This document shows positions 16,476 through 25,794 of a stretch of DNA of 64,000 nucleotides, one piece after another. The notes beneath the pieces were generated by a model. That model was not told the DNA's origin, did no database searches, and worked only from the letters and a program-made list of their open reading frames with translations. The DNA lies in assembly GCF_900107675.1 (NCBI RefSeq), contig NZ_FNRI01000004.1:186001-250000 (forward strand), given 5' to 3'. The first letter of the stretch is position 1; each line of letters begins with the position of its first letter. The position numbers were made by a program, and so were the translations under genes. This DNA comes from Alistipes timonensis JC136 (GTDB lineage Bacteria > Bacteroidota > Bacteroidia > Bacteroidales > Rikenellaceae).

Positions 16476-19232
16476 TTAAATTACGATGTTGATGATCTTG
16501 CCCGGCACGACGATGATCTTCTTCGGAGCCTTGCCGTCGAGCCACTTCTGCGCCTCGGGGGCCGTGACGACGTCGGCCTGAATCTCGGCGGGCGTCATCG
16601 ACATGGCGTACTCCTTTTTGAAGCGGAGCTTGCCGTTGACCGACACGGGGTATTCGAAAGCGTCGAGCACGAGGTGCTTCTCGTCGAAGACCGGATAGGC
16701 GGCCGTGCAGACCGATTCGGTGTGTCCGAGCGCGGCCCACAGCTCCTCGGCGATGTGCGGGGCGAAGGGGGCGAGCAGCACGGTCAGCGGTTCGAGCACT
16801 TCGCGCTTCGAACACTCGCCCAGCTCGTTGAGACAGATCATGAAGGCCGCGACGGAGGTGTTGAACGAGAAATTCTCGATATCCTCCGACACCTTCTTAA
16901 TGGTCTTGTGCAGCGTGCGGAGCTCTTTTTCGGTCGCCTTCTCGTCGGTGACGCACAGTTGTCCGTCGCGGTCGAAGAAGAGCCGCCAGAAACGGCGCAG
17001 GAACTTGTGCACACCGTCGATACCGTTCGTGTCCCAGGGTTTCGACTGCTCCAGCGGACCGAGGAACATTTCGTACATGCGCAGCGTGTCGGCGCCGTAG
17101 TTGTCGACGATGTAGTCGGGGTTCACGACGTTGTAGAACGACTTGGACATCTTCTCGATGGCCCAGCCGCAGACGTATTTGCCGTCTTCGAGGATGAACT
17201 CCGCGTCGTTGTACTCGGGCATCCACGCACGGAAGGCGCCGAGGTCGAGGATGTCGTTGCGGACGATGTTCACGTCGACGTAGAGCGCCTGCGTGTCGTA
17301 CTGCTCTTTGAGGCCCAGCGACACGAACTTGTTGGTCCCCACGATGCGGTAGACGAAGTTCGAGCGTCCCTGGATCATGCCCTGGTTGACGAGCTTCCTG
17401 AAGGGCTCCTCCTCGCACACGGCTCCCAGATCGTAGAGGAACATGTTCCAGAAACGCGAGTACATCAGGTGTCCCGTGGCGTGCTCGATGCCGCCCACGT
17501 AGAGGTCCACGCTGCGCCAGTACTCGTCGGCCTCGCGGCTCACGAGCGCCTGGTCGTTGTGCGGGTCCATGTAGCGGAGGTAGTAGGCCGACGAGCCGGC
17601 GAATCCGGGCATCGTCGAGTATTCGTAGGGATAGCCTTCGGGCGTCGCCCAGTCTTTCACGCGGGCCAGCGGCGGCTCGCCCTGCTCCGTGGGGCCGAAA
17701 TTCTCGATGGGCGGCAGCTCCAGCGGCAGTTTGTCTTCCGGAAGCGGGTAGGCCGTGTCGTCCTTGTAGTAGATCGGAAACGGCTCGCCCCAGTAGCGCT
17801 GGCGTGAGAAGATGGCGTCGCGCAAACGGTAGTTGACGAGTTTCTTGCCCAGTCCGCGCTTCTCGACTTCGGCGAACATTACCTGAATCGCCTCCTTTAC
17901 ATCCATCCCGTCGAGGAAATCCGAGTTGATTACTTTGCCCGATTTGGCGTCGTAAGACTCTTTCTCGATGTCGCCGCCCTCGACCACCGGAACGATCTCC
18001 AGCCCGAAGTGGCGGGCGAAGGCCCAGTCGCGCGAGTCGTGCGCCGGAACGGCCATGATGGCGCCCGTTCCGTAGCCTGCCAGCACGTAGTCGGAGATAT
18101 AGATCGGAATGGCTTTTTTCGTGAAGGGATTGATCGCATACGACCCTGTGAATGCGCCGCTTACGCGCTTCGTGTCGGCAATGCGGTCGCGTTCCGAGCG
18201 CTTCTTGGTCTGGCAGATGTAATCCTCCACGGCGGCTTTGTTCTCGGGCGTCGTCAGCTCGCCGACCCACTCGTGTTCGGGGGCGATGACCATGAACGTC
18301 ACGCCGAAAATCGTGTCGGGGCGGGTGGTGAAAATCTCGAGTTTCTTCGCCGAGTCCTGAATGTCGAAGAAGACCTGGGCGCCTTCGGAGCGGCCGATCC
18401 AGTTGCGCTGGATCTCTTTGAGCGAGTCGCTCCACTCGAGCTTGTCCAGTCCGTCGAGCATGCGCTGGGCGTAGGCGGTCACGCGCAGGAGCCATTGTTT
18501 CATGCGTTTCTGCTCGACCGGATAGCCGCCGCGGACCGAAAGTCCGTCGTGTACTTCGTCGTTGGCCAGCACGGTCCCCAGCTTCGGACACCAGTTGACC
18601 ATCGTGTCGGCGCGGAACGCCAGCCGGTAGTTCTGGAGAATCTGCTCCTTTTCGGGTTCGCTTTTGGCCTTCCATTCGGCGGCCGTGAAGTGCATCTCGG
18701 TCGTGCAGGCCGCATCGACGCCCTCGGTGCCGCTCTTCTCGAACGCCGCGACGAGCTCCGCGACGGGGCGCGCCTGCTGCTTCGAACGGTCGTACCAATG
18801 GGAGAACATTTCGAGGAACGCCCACTGCGTCCACTTGTAGTAGCCGGGGTCGCACGTGCGCACCTCGCGGTCCCAGTCGAACGAGAAGCCGATCTTGTCG
18901 AGCTGCTCGCGGTAGCGGGCGATATTCTGCTCGGTGGTGACGGCCGGGTGCTGGCCCGTCTGGATGGCATACTGCTCGGCGGGCAGGCCGAATGCGTCGT
19001 ATCCCATCGGGTGCAGGACGTTGAAGCCTTTCAGCCGCTTGTAGCGCGAGTAGATGTCCGAGGCGATATAGCCCAGGGGGTGTCCGACGTGCAGGCCCGC
19101 TCCCGACGGATAGGGGAACATGTCCAGCACATAGAATTTGGGCCGCGCGGGGTCGGCCTCCACCTTGTAGGTCTTGTCCGCCCGCCAGCGGCTTTGCCAT
19201 TTGGCCTCGATCTCCTTGAAATTGTACTCCAT
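16476..19232 (-). CDS. leuS: Leucyl-tRNA synthetase
   Basis: 918 residues from MEYNFKEIEAKWQ; the longer frame adds 22 unconserved residues. Class Ia synthetase with HVGH (48-51) as the HIGH motif and KMSKS at 694-698. A central CP1 editing region with the TTRPDTIFGV and HDSRD segments is intact. Bacteroidota LeuRS is slightly longer than the E. coli enzyme (860), and this fits. It appears to be a single-gene unit with a possible -7 box at 19287. Confidence 0.97.
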   Translation of the reverse strand: MEYNFKEIEAKWQSRWRADKTYKVEADPARPKFYVLDMFPYPSGAGLHVGHPLGYIASDIYSRYKRLKGFNVLHPMGYDAFGLPAEQYAIQTGQHPAVTTEQNIARYREQLDKIGFSFDWDREVRTCDPGYYKWTQWAFLEMFSHWYDRSKQQARPVAELVAAFEKSGTEGVDAACTTEMHFTAAEWKAKSEPEKEQILQNYRLAFRADTMVNWCPKLGTVLANDEVHDGLSVRGGYPVEQKRMKQWLLRVTAYAQRMLDGLDKLEWSDSLKEIQRNWIGRSEGAQVFFDIQDSAKKLEIFTTRPDTIFGVTFMVIAPEHEWVGELTTPENKAAVEDYICQTKKRSERDRIADTKRVSGAFTGSYAINPFTKKAIPIYISDYVLAGYGTGAIMAVPAHDSRDWAFARHFGLEIVPVVEGGDIEKESYDAKSGKVINSDFLDGMDVKEAIQVMFAEVEKRGLGKKLVNYRLRDAIFSRQRYWGEPFPIYYKDDTAYPLPEDKLPLELPPIENFGPTEQGEPPLARVKDWATPEGYPYEYSTMPGFAGSSAYYLRYMDPHNDQALVSREADEYWRSVDLYVGGIEHATGHLMYSRFWNMFLYDLGAVCEEEPFRKLVNQGMIQGRSNFVYRIVGTNKFVSLGLKEQYDTQALYVDVNIVRNDILDLGAFRAWMPEYNDAEFILEDGKYVCGWAIEKMSKSFYNVVNPDYIVDNYGADTLRMYEMFLGPLEQSKPWDTNGIDGVHKFLRRFWRLFFDRDGQLCVTDEKATEKELRTLHKTIKKVSEDIENFSFNTSVAAFMICLNELGECSKREVLEPLTVLLAPFAPHIAEELWAALGHTESVCTAAYPVFDEKHLVLDAFEYPVSVNGKLRFKKEYAMSMTPAEIQADVVTAPEAQKWLDGKAPKKIIVVPGKIINIVI

Positions 19233-19286
19233 ATCTTTGAACGTTTTGTATTTTCGCTTCTCAATCCCGGTTCTTGGCCGGGTCTG

Positions 19287-19294
19287 CAAAAATA
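19287..19294 (-). promoter_or_regulatory. Possible leuS -7 box
   Basis: TATTTTTG on the minus strand, 54 bp before the leuS ATG, fits TAnnTTTG. No TTTG lies at -33. A leader of about 45 nt would follow. I see no T-box; Bacteroidota normally lack T-boxes. Confidence 0.4.
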
Positions 19295-19339
19295 ACAAAA
19301 GTTTTCCGATTTGTCATGCTTTCTGTTTTTGAGGGCATA

Positions 19340-19372
19340 AAAAACGGAACACGCCCCGAAAGGCGCGTCCCG
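19340..19372 (-). terminator. Terminator after the repeat lipoprotein gene
   Basis: An 11-bp stem with G-U pairs (19345-19355 with 19362-19372) is followed on the minus strand by TTTTTT. It lies 25 bp past the stop at 19398. Confidence 0.85.
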
Positions 19373-19397
19373 TCATTGGACTGTGTGCGGAAGCCGG

Positions 19398-20450
19398 TTA
19401 CTTGTAGAGCGGCACGACGCTCATCGAATAGGCTTCGCCGTGGCCCGTGCCGTCGGTGAGCGTGTGGAGTATCTCCTCGCCGTGCCACACGACGGCCGTG
19501 CGGGACGTTCCGAAGAGGGTTCCGGCGCTGAAAACGTCGTCGCCGTAGACGGCTATGGCGTAGGGCAGCGACCCCTGGGCCGAGCCGTCCGAAAGGTCGT
19601 AAAGTTCCCGTCCGTTTTTCCAGACGACGCCCTCGTTCTCGAAGCCGTCGACCTGGTAGCCCGCGGCGTAGAGCGCGCTCCCGGAGCGGCAGACGGCGGT
19701 GGCCTCGGCCGAGGAGGAGCCGTCGGTCAGCGTGTAGAGCAGGTCTGCGTCTTTCCAGACGACGGCCTGCGTGCCCACATAGCCTGCCGTGTAGAGCGTG
19801 CGGCCGTCGGCGCAGAGGGCGATGGCCCCGGCGTCGGTCTGTCCGTCGGTGAGCGTGAAATGCGCCTTGTCGTTCTTCCAGACCACGGCGAGCTGCTTTT
19901 CGAGACCGCTCTGGAGGCTGCCTGCGGCATATACGTCGCTTCCCGAGACGGTTACGGCCCGGGCCTGCGATACGGCGGGGCTCACCGAGTAGGCGTAAGC
20001 CTCCGCGCCGTCCTTCCAGATTTTGGCCGTCAGGGCGCCGTTCGTGTCCTCGCTGCCGGCGACATAGAGGCTGCCGTTCGCGGCCGATATCGAGTAGAGG
20101 TAGGCGCTGCCCGAAGCCGGCGCAACGGTGTATTTCAGCGCGCCGTTCACCCAGATCTTACCGACGATCGCGTCGCCCTGCTGTTCGTAGCCCGCGGTGT
20201 AGACCGTGCCGTTGTCGACCGAGACGGAGTAGGCCCAGGCGTTGTTCGTGCCGTCGGTCAGGGCGTAGAGTTCCTGCCCGTTTTTCCAGACTGTCGCCAC
20301 GGATTTTCCGGACGGGGTTTTGTAACCTGCCGTGTAGATGTCGTAGCCCGAGGGCTTCGGCTGCCTGTCGTTGTCGTCGTCGCTGCACGCTCCCGAGCAG
20401 AGGGTTACTGCGAAGAGCGGCAGAAAAAGGTTGTGTAATAGTCGTTTCAT
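19398..20450 (-). CDS. Lipoprotein of seven ~45-residue repeats (probable beta-propeller)
   Basis: 350 residues from MKRLLHNLFL. A short signal ends at GACSDDDND, a Bacteroidota surface-type lipoprotein signal with an acidic tail after the Cys. The rest is seven repeats of about 45 residues with the pattern Y-x-AG(Y/S)...WK(N/D)G...LY-x-LTDG...A-x-A/V...G. They suggest a seven-bladed propeller on the cell surface. No catalytic motif is seen. It could bind a polymer or protein partner. It stands alone between leuS and the ribosomal cluster. Confidence 0.75.
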   Translation of the reverse strand: MKRLLHNLFLPLFAVTLCSGACSDDDNDRQPKPSGYDIYTAGYKTPSGKSVATVWKNGQELYALTDGTNNAWAYSVSVDNGTVYTAGYEQQGDAIVGKIWVNGALKYTVAPASGSAYLYSISAANGSLYVAGSEDTNGALTAKIWKDGAEAYAYSVSPAVSQARAVTVSGSDVYAAGSLQSGLEKQLAVVWKNDKAHFTLTDGQTDAGAIALCADGRTLYTAGYVGTQAVVWKDADLLYTLTDGSSSAEATAVCRSGSALYAAGYQVDGFENEGVVWKNGRELYDLSDGSAQGSLPYAIAVYGDDVFSAGTLFGTSRTAVVWHGEEILHTLTDGTGHGEAYSMSVVPLYK

Positions 20451-20779
20451 GGTGTTTGCGGTACGGGATGTTCGGCGCCGGGGCATTCGGCGCTCCGGTG
20501 GTCCGTACCCCGCTTGGATGGCAAAGTCCGTGCCGCGGCGGGCGGCGGTTGGCGGTGGTGTATGACGTTGAAGATAAACCGGTTGATGAATTATATATAA
20601 GCAAAATGATTTATTATTGAAAATTCCATAAGCAAAAAGAATAGCAAATGGCGTAAATTCCTGTAAAATGGCGAAAAAAGATGCTCCTATATATTGTATT
20701 TCCGAAAAAATGCGTACCTTTGCAGTCCATTTTGGACAATGGAGATAGATTTTTTAACAATTAAAGGACAGTTTAAGCA
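20451..20779. other. Divergent intergenic region before the ribosomal supercluster
   Basis: 329 bp without a gene. The left third is GC-rich. From about 20575 it becomes AT-rich, with the rpsL promoter at 20694-20722 and a small hairpin TCCATT/AATGGA at 20726-20743 at the expected 5' end of the mRNA. On the minus strand only a weak TATCTTCA-like -7 is seen for the lipoprotein gene. Confidence 0.6.
20694..20722 (+). promoter_or_regulatory. rpsL (str operon) promoter
   Basis: TTG (20694-20696), 18 bp, then TACCTTTG (20715-20722), in an A/T-rich context. The leader is about 50 nt and begins with a 6-bp stem-loop (20726-20743). This drives at least rpsL to rpsJ. Confidence 0.8.
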
Positions 20780-21160
20780 ATGCCAACTATTCAACAGTTA
20801 GTGAGAAACGGCCGTGTGAAGATGGACGACAAGTCGAAGTCTCCCGCACTGGCCGCGTGTCCGCAGCGCCGGGGCGTATGTACGCGTGTGTACACCACGA
20901 CCCCGAAGAAGCCGAACTCGGCTATGCGTAAGGTAGCACGTGTGAGATTGACCAACGGCAAGGAGGTCAACGCCTACATCCCCGGAGAAGGCCACAACTT
21001 GCAGGAGCACTCCATCGTGCTCGTCCGCGGCGGTCGTGTGAAGGACCTCCCCGGTGTACGTTATCACCTGGTGCGCGGTGCGCTCGACTCGGCAGGCGTC
21101 GACGGACGTCGTCAGCGTCGTTCGAAGTACGGTGCAAAACGCCCCAAGGCAGGCAAGTAG
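20780..21160 (+). CDS. rpsL: 30S ribosomal protein S12
   Basis: 126 residues. S12 lies at the decoding centre. The loop TPKKPNSAMRK keeps Lys43 and the second loop GGRVKDLPGVRYH keeps Lys88, so the classical streptomycin-resistance changes are absent. It is the first gene of the str operon, with a strong promoter about 60 bp upstream. Confidence 0.98.
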   Translation: MPTIQQLVRNGRVKMDDKSKSPALAACPQRRGVCTRVYTTTPKKPNSAMRKVARVRLTNGKEVNAYIPGEGHNLQEHSIVLVRGGRVKDLPGVRYHLVRGALDSAGVDGRRQRRSKYGAKRPKAGK

Positions 21161-21197
21161 TCAGAAGAATTTTTTAACAGATCATTTTTAAATAGCA

Positions 21198-21674
21198 ATG
21201 AGAAAAGCTAAGCCAAAAAAGCGAATTCTACTTCCGGATCCGAAGTTCGGAGACGTGGCTGTGACCCGTTTCGTGAACAACCTTATGCTGGATGGTAAGA
21301 AGAGTATTGCCTACACGATTTTCTACGATGCGTTGGATATCGTCGGCAAGAAGATGAAGGATGCTGATAAATCTCCCCTGGAAGTCTGGAAACAGGCCTT
21401 GGAGAACATCACACCCCAAGTCGAAGTGAAATCGAAGCGTATCGGCGGTGCGACGTTCCAGGTTCCTATGGAGGTTCGTCCGGAGCGCAAGATTTCTATT
21501 TCCATGAAAAACCTTGTCCTCTATTCCCGCAAGCGCGCCGGCAAGACGATGGCAGACAAGCTTTCAGCTGAGATACTGGATGCCTTCAACCAGCAGGGTG
21601 CCGCCTTCAAACGTAAGGAGGAGATGCACCGCATGGCTGAGGCCAACAAGGCATTCGCACACTTTAGATTCTAA
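21198..21674 (+). CDS. rpsG: 30S ribosomal protein S7
   Basis: 158 residues. It nucleates assembly of the 30S head and contacts E-site tRNA. Recognised from MRKAKPKKRILLPDPKFGD and the conserved GGATFQVPMEVRPER block. It lies 37 bp after rpsL. S7 is the usual autoregulator of the str operon; no S7-binding structure could be identified by eye. Confidence 0.98.
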   Translation: MRKAKPKKRILLPDPKFGDVAVTRFVNNLMLDGKKSIAYTIFYDALDIVGKKMKDADKSPLEVWKQALENITPQVEVKSKRIGGATFQVPMEVRPERKISISMKNLVLYSRKRAGKTMADKLSAEILDAFNQQGAAFKRKEEMHRMAEANKAFAHFRF

Positions 21675-21691
21675 AAAGAGAGGATTGACAG

Positions 21692-23806
21692 ATGGCAACC
21701 AGAGATTTAAAATATACTCGTAACATCGGCATCATGGCTCACATCGACGCCGGTAAGACCACCACATCCGAGCGAATCCTTTTCTACACGGGTAAGACCC
21801 ACAAGATCGGTGAAACGCACGAAGGAGCAGCTACCATGGACTGGATGGTTCAGGAGCAGGAGCGCGGTATCACGATCACCTCGGCCGCTACGACCGCATT
21901 CTGGAACTACAAGGGCAATCAGTACCAGATCAACCTGATCGATACCCCGGGACACGTCGACTTCACGGTCGAGGTGGAGCGTTCGCTGCGCGTGCTGGAC
22001 GGTGCTGTCGCTACGTTCTGCGCCGTGGGCGGCGTCGAGCCTCAGTCGGAGACGGTATGGCGTCAGGCCGACAAGTACAACGTTCCCCGCATCGGTTACG
22101 TCAACAAGATGGACCGCACGGGCGCCGACTTCCTGTCGGTGTGCGCGCAGATCAAAGAGCACTTCGGTGCTACGGCCCTTCCGGTCGTTCTGCCTATCGG
22201 CGCTGAGGACAAGTTCGAAGGTCTGGTAGACCTTATATATAATAATGCTATCTATTACTACGACGACAAGACCGTCCGCGATAACTTCGAGCTGAAGGAG
22301 ATTCCCGAGTCGATGAAGGCTGAGGCCGCCGAGTGGCGCGCCAAACTCATCGAGGAGGTGGCTTCGACCGACGATGCGCTGATGGAGAAGTTCTTCGAGG
22401 ATCCCGATTCGATCACCGCTGAGGAGCTGCTCGAGGCGATCCGCAAGGCTACGATCTCGATGCAGGTCGTGCCGATGCTCTGCGGTTCGTCGTTCCACAA
22501 CAAGGGCGTGCAGAAATTGCTCGACTACGTGATGGCTTTCCTCCCCTCGCCGCTGGACCTGCCCGCAATTACGGGTATCAACCCCAAGACCGAGCAGGAA
22601 GAGACCCGCAACGCTACGGAGAGCGATCCTTTCTGCGGTCTGGCGTTCAAGATCGCTACCGACCCGTTCGTAGGCCGTCTGGCTTTCGTGCGCGTCTACT
22701 CGGGTAAGCTCGATGCAGGTTCCTACGTCCTGGATACGCGCAGCGGCAAACGCGAGCGTATCAGCCGTATCTACCAGATGCACGCCAACAAGCAGAACCC
22801 GATGGAGACCGTCGGCGCCGGAGACATCTGCGCAGCCGTAGGTTTCAAGGAGATCCGCACGGGAGACACGCTCTGCGCCGAGAACGCACCTATCGTTCTG
22901 GAGCAGATGACCTTCCCCGAGCCGGTGATCGGTTTGGCCGTAGAGCCCAAGACCCAGAAGGACCTCGACAAGCTCGGCATTGCCCTGGGCAAGCTGGCTG
23001 AGGAGGACCCCACCTTTACGGTTCACACCGACGAGGATTCGGGTCAGACGGTCATCAGCGGTATGGGTGAGCTTCACCTCGACATCATCGTAGACCGTCT
23101 GCGCCGCGAGTTCGGTGTGGAGATCAACCAGGGTGCCCCGCAGGTGAACTACAAGGAGTCGCTCACCAAGACGGTTCAGCACCGCGAGGTCTTCAAGAAG
23201 CAGACCGGTGGTCGCGGTAAGTTTGCCGACATCATCTTCGAAATCGGTCCTGCCGACGAGGGCAAGATGGGCCTTACGTTCGTCGATCAGGTGAAGGGCG
23301 GTAACATTCCCAAGGAGTTCATTCCTTCGGTTCAGAAGGGCTTCGAGTCGGCTATGGCCAACGGTGCTCTGGCCGGTTACCCGATGGACTCGATGAAGAT
23401 CACGCTGCTCGACGGTTCGTTCCACCCGGTGGACTCCGACCAGCTGTCGTTCGAGATCGCTGCCCGCAACGGTTACCGTGCTGCCGCTCCCAAGGCAGGT
23501 TCGGTGATTCTGGAACCCGTGATGTCCGTGGAGGTCGTTACCCCCGAGGAGAACATGGGCGACATTATCGGCGACCTGAACAAGCGTCGCGGCCAGATTA
23601 CCGGCATGGAGTCGAAGGGCACCGCCCGCGTGGTGAAAGCCAAGGTTCCCCTGTCGGAGATGTTCGGCTATGTGACCGTGCTGCGTACGATTTCGTCCGG
23701 CCGCGCCACTTCGTCCATGGAGTTCTCGCACTTCGAGGAAGTTCCTGCCGGTCTGGCCAAGGAGATCATCGAGAAGTCGAGTGGTAAACGTAAGGAAATA
23801 GAATAA
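21692..23806 (+). CDS. fusA: Elongation factor G
   Basis: 704 residues. Translocation GTPase with G1 AHIDAGKTTT, G2/G3 RGITITSAAT and DTPGHVDF, G4 NKMDRTGADF, then domains II-V ending in a conserved LRTISSGRA. Its place between rpsG and rpsJ marks it as the canonical EF-G; Bacteroidota often carry a second divergent EF-G elsewhere. tuf does not follow. Confidence 0.98.
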   Translation: MATRDLKYTRNIGIMAHIDAGKTTTSERILFYTGKTHKIGETHEGAATMDWMVQEQERGITITSAATTAFWNYKGNQYQINLIDTPGHVDFTVEVERSLRVLDGAVATFCAVGGVEPQSETVWRQADKYNVPRIGYVNKMDRTGADFLSVCAQIKEHFGATALPVVLPIGAEDKFEGLVDLIYNNAIYYYDDKTVRDNFELKEIPESMKAEAAEWRAKLIEEVASTDDALMEKFFEDPDSITAEELLEAIRKATISMQVVPMLCGSSFHNKGVQKLLDYVMAFLPSPLDLPAITGINPKTEQEETRNATESDPFCGLAFKIATDPFVGRLAFVRVYSGKLDAGSYVLDTRSGKRERISRIYQMHANKQNPMETVGAGDICAAVGFKEIRTGDTLCAENAPIVLEQMTFPEPVIGLAVEPKTQKDLDKLGIALGKLAEEDPTFTVHTDEDSGQTVISGMGELHLDIIVDRLRREFGVEINQGAPQVNYKESLTKTVQHREVFKKQTGGRGKFADIIFEIGPADEGKMGLTFVDQVKGGNIPKEFIPSVQKGFESAMANGALAGYPMDSMKITLLDGSFHPVDSDQLSFEIAARNGYRAAAPKAGSVILEPVMSVEVVTPEENMGDIIGDLNKRRGQITGMESKGTARVVKAKVPLSEMFGYVTVLRTISSGRATSSMEFSHFEEVPAGLAKEIIEKSSGKRKEIE

Positions 23807-23815
23807 GCAAACAAT

Positions 23816-24121
23816 ATGAACCAGAAGATTAGAATCAAATTAAAGTCATTCGATCACAATCTCGTGGACAAGTCGGCCGAGAAGATTGTGAAGACTGTGA
23901 AGAGCACGGGTGCCGTCGTGAGCGGCCCGGTGCCCCTTCCTACGCACAAGCAGATTTTTACGGTCAACCGCTCGACTTTCGTCAACAAGAAAGCCCGCGA
24001 GCAGTTCCAGCTCTGCACCTTCAAGCGTATCCTCGATATCTACTCGTCGACGCCCAAGACGATCGACGCGCTGATGAAGCTCGAGCTTCCCTCGGGCGTC
24101 GAGGTCGAGATCAAGGTGTGA
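23816..24121 (+). CDS. rpsJ: 30S ribosomal protein S10
   Basis: 101 residues with the typical IRIKLKSFDHNLVD start and the PLPTHKQIFTVNRS loop. It lies 9 bp after fusA, so str and S10 operons are fused here. S10 (NusE) also takes part in antitermination. A 120-bp gap with a long hairpin follows. Confidence 0.98.
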   Translation: MNQKIRIKLKSFDHNLVDKSAEKIVKTVKSTGAVVSGPVPLPTHKQIFTVNRSTFVNKKAREQFQLCTFKRILDIYSSTPKTIDALMKLELPSGVEVEIKV

Positions 24122-24134
24122 TAGTTTGAGCGAC

Positions 24135-24191
24135 CTCCTGCCGGCCTCCGAAATGCCGTTTACGGCGTTTCGGACCGGGAGCCGGCGGGAG
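24135..24191 (+). promoter_or_regulatory. Long two-part hairpin between rpsJ and rplC
   Basis: The outer stem CTCCTGCCGGC (24135-24145) pairs with GCCGGCGGGAG (24181-24191). The inner stem TCCGAAATGCCG (24147-24158) pairs with CGGCGTTTCGGA (24163-24174) around a TTTA loop. Each arm has a single G-U pair. No T tract follows, so it is more like a processing, attenuation or protein-binding element than a simple terminator. Confidence 0.7.
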
Positions 24192-24241
24192 ATAAACGTA
24201 ACATCACTTTATACTATTTTATAACAAACAATTGACAACAA

Positions 24242-24856
24242 ATGTCAGGACTTATTGGAAAGAAAATCGGAATGACTTCCGTTTACAGTGCCGAGGGTAA
24301 GAACATACCATGCACTGTCATTGAGGCTGGTCCGTGCGTTGTTACGCAAATCAAAACCGTCGAGAAGGATACCTACGAGGCGGTTCAGATTGCCTATGAC
24401 GAAAAAAGTGAAAAGCACTCCACCAGCAGTTTGTTAGGTCACTTCAAAAAAGCCGGCACGACCCCGAAACGCAAGCTTGCGGAATTCAAGGACATGCCCG
24501 AAGTGGCACTCGGCGACACGCTGACCGTAGAGCTCTTCTCGGAGGAGGACTGGGTCGACGTGACCGGGATTTCGAAAGGTAAAGGCTTCCAGGGCGTCGT
24601 GAAACGTCACGGCTTCGGCGGCGTAGGCGGCCAGACCCACGGCCAGCACAACCGTGCGCGCAAGCCGGGTTCGCTGGGTGCGTCGTCCTATCCCTCGCGC
24701 GTCTTCAAGGGCAAACGTCTGCCCGGCCGGATGGGCGGTGAGCAGGTGAAGGTTTTGAACCTGCGTGTATTGAAAGTAATTCCCGAAAACAACCTGATCC
24801 TCGTGAAGGGGTCGATTCCGGGAGCTAAAGGTGCTTATTTAACGATTGAAAAGTAG
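24242..24856 (+). CDS. rplC: 50S ribosomal protein L3
   Basis: 204 residues. It binds near the peptidyl-transferase centre. Recognised from MSGLIGKKIGMTSVYS and the loop GFGGVGGQTHGQHNRARKPG with its conserved glutamine. It follows the rpsJ-rplC hairpin and an AT-rich spacer; rplD begins one base after its stop. Confidence 0.98.
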   Translation: MSGLIGKKIGMTSVYSAEGKNIPCTVIEAGPCVVTQIKTVEKDTYEAVQIAYDEKSEKHSTSSLLGHFKKAGTTPKRKLAEFKDMPEVALGDTLTVELFSEEDWVDVTGISKGKGFQGVVKRHGFGGVGGQTHGQHNRARKPGSLGASSYPSRVFKGKRLPGRMGGEQVKVLNLRVLKVIPENNLILVKGSIPGAKGAYLTIEK

Positions 24857-24857
24857 T

Positions 24858-25484
24858 ATGGAATTAGCTGTTTTAAACACACAAGGAAAAGAAACGGGTC
24901 GTAAGGTAGTCCTTTCGGATGCCGTTTTCGGAGTAGAGGCTAATGACCACGCTATCTACCTCGACGTGAAGCAGTACCTTGCCGATCAGCGTCAGGGTAC
25001 GCACAAGTCGAAGCAGCGCAATGAAGTTGCCGGTTCGACCCGCAAGCTCAAGCGTCAGAAAGGCACTGGCGGTGCACGTGCGGGCAGCATCAAATCGCCC
25101 CTGTTCCCGGGCGGCGGCCGTATCTTCGGTCCCCAGCCCCGCGATTACAGCTTCAAACTCAACAAGAAGCTCAAGCAGCTGGCCCGCCGCAGCGCGCTGA
25201 CTTACAAGGCTCAGGCCGGCGTCATCAGCATCGTCGAGGCCATCTCGATGGAGGCTCCCAAGACCAAGTCGGTAGTGGCTCTGGCCGAGGCGCTGAAGGT
25301 CGACGACAAGAAGGTTCTGCTCGTTCTTCCGGAATCGAACGTGAACCTGCAGCTGTCGTGCCGCAACCTTACCTACGTGAAGCCTGTGCTGGCTCAGAAC
25401 GTCTGCACGTACGACGTGATGAACGCATCGGCCATCGTAATGGTAGAGGGCGCTGAGAATGTATTGAATACGATGTTAGCTTAA
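24858..25484 (+). CDS. rplD: 50S ribosomal protein L4
   Basis: 208 residues from MELAVLNTQGK; the frame extends four codons further into rplC but the later ATG matches the family. The exit-tunnel loop GTGGARAGSIKSPLFPGGG is intact. L4 autoregulates the S10 operon in E. coli; the hairpin at 24135 is a candidate target here (inference). Confidence 0.97.
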   Translation: MELAVLNTQGKETGRKVVLSDAVFGVEANDHAIYLDVKQYLADQRQGTHKSKQRNEVAGSTRKLKRQKGTGGARAGSIKSPLFPGGGRIFGPQPRDYSFKLNKKLKQLARRSALTYKAQAGVISIVEAISMEAPKTKSVVALAEALKVDDKKVLLVLPESNVNLQLSCRNLTYVKPVLAQNVCTYDVMNASAIVMVEGAENVLNTMLA

Positions 25485-25498
25485 AAACGCAAGTTACA

Positions 25499-25789
25499 AT
25501 GAACATTATTATTAAGCCGGTTTTGACCGAAAAAATGACGATTCAGGGCGATAAGTTGAATCGCTACGGTTTTATCGTTGACGTAAAGGCTAACAAGCTG
25601 CAGATTCGCAATGCCGTAGAACAGATGTACAACGTCGTCGTTACGGACGTGAACACCGTGAACTACATGGGCAAACTCAAGAGCCGCTATACCAAGGCAG
25701 GTCTTCTGGAGGGTCGCGCCAATAACTTCAAGAAGGCTATCGTCACCTTGAAGGACGGAGACAAGATCGATTTTTACAGTAATATCTAA
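25499..25789 (+). CDS. rplW: 50S ribosomal protein L23
   Basis: 96 residues. It sits at the tunnel exit and docks SRP and trigger factor. Recognised from IIIKPVLTEKMT and the C-terminal KKAIVTLKDGDKIDFY strand. Gaps of 14 bp to rplD and 5 bp to rplB. Confidence 0.97.
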   Translation: MNIIIKPVLTEKMTIQGDKLNRYGFIVDVKANKLQIRNAVEQMYNVVVTDVNTVNYMGKLKSRYTKAGLLEGRANNFKKAIVTLKDGDKIDFYSNI

Positions 25790-25794
25790 CGAAG

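Noticed and set aside
20451..20779. Possible riboswitch or T-box before rpsL or leuS
   Set aside because: No conserved riboswitch core or tRNA-specifier-like loop could be found by eye.
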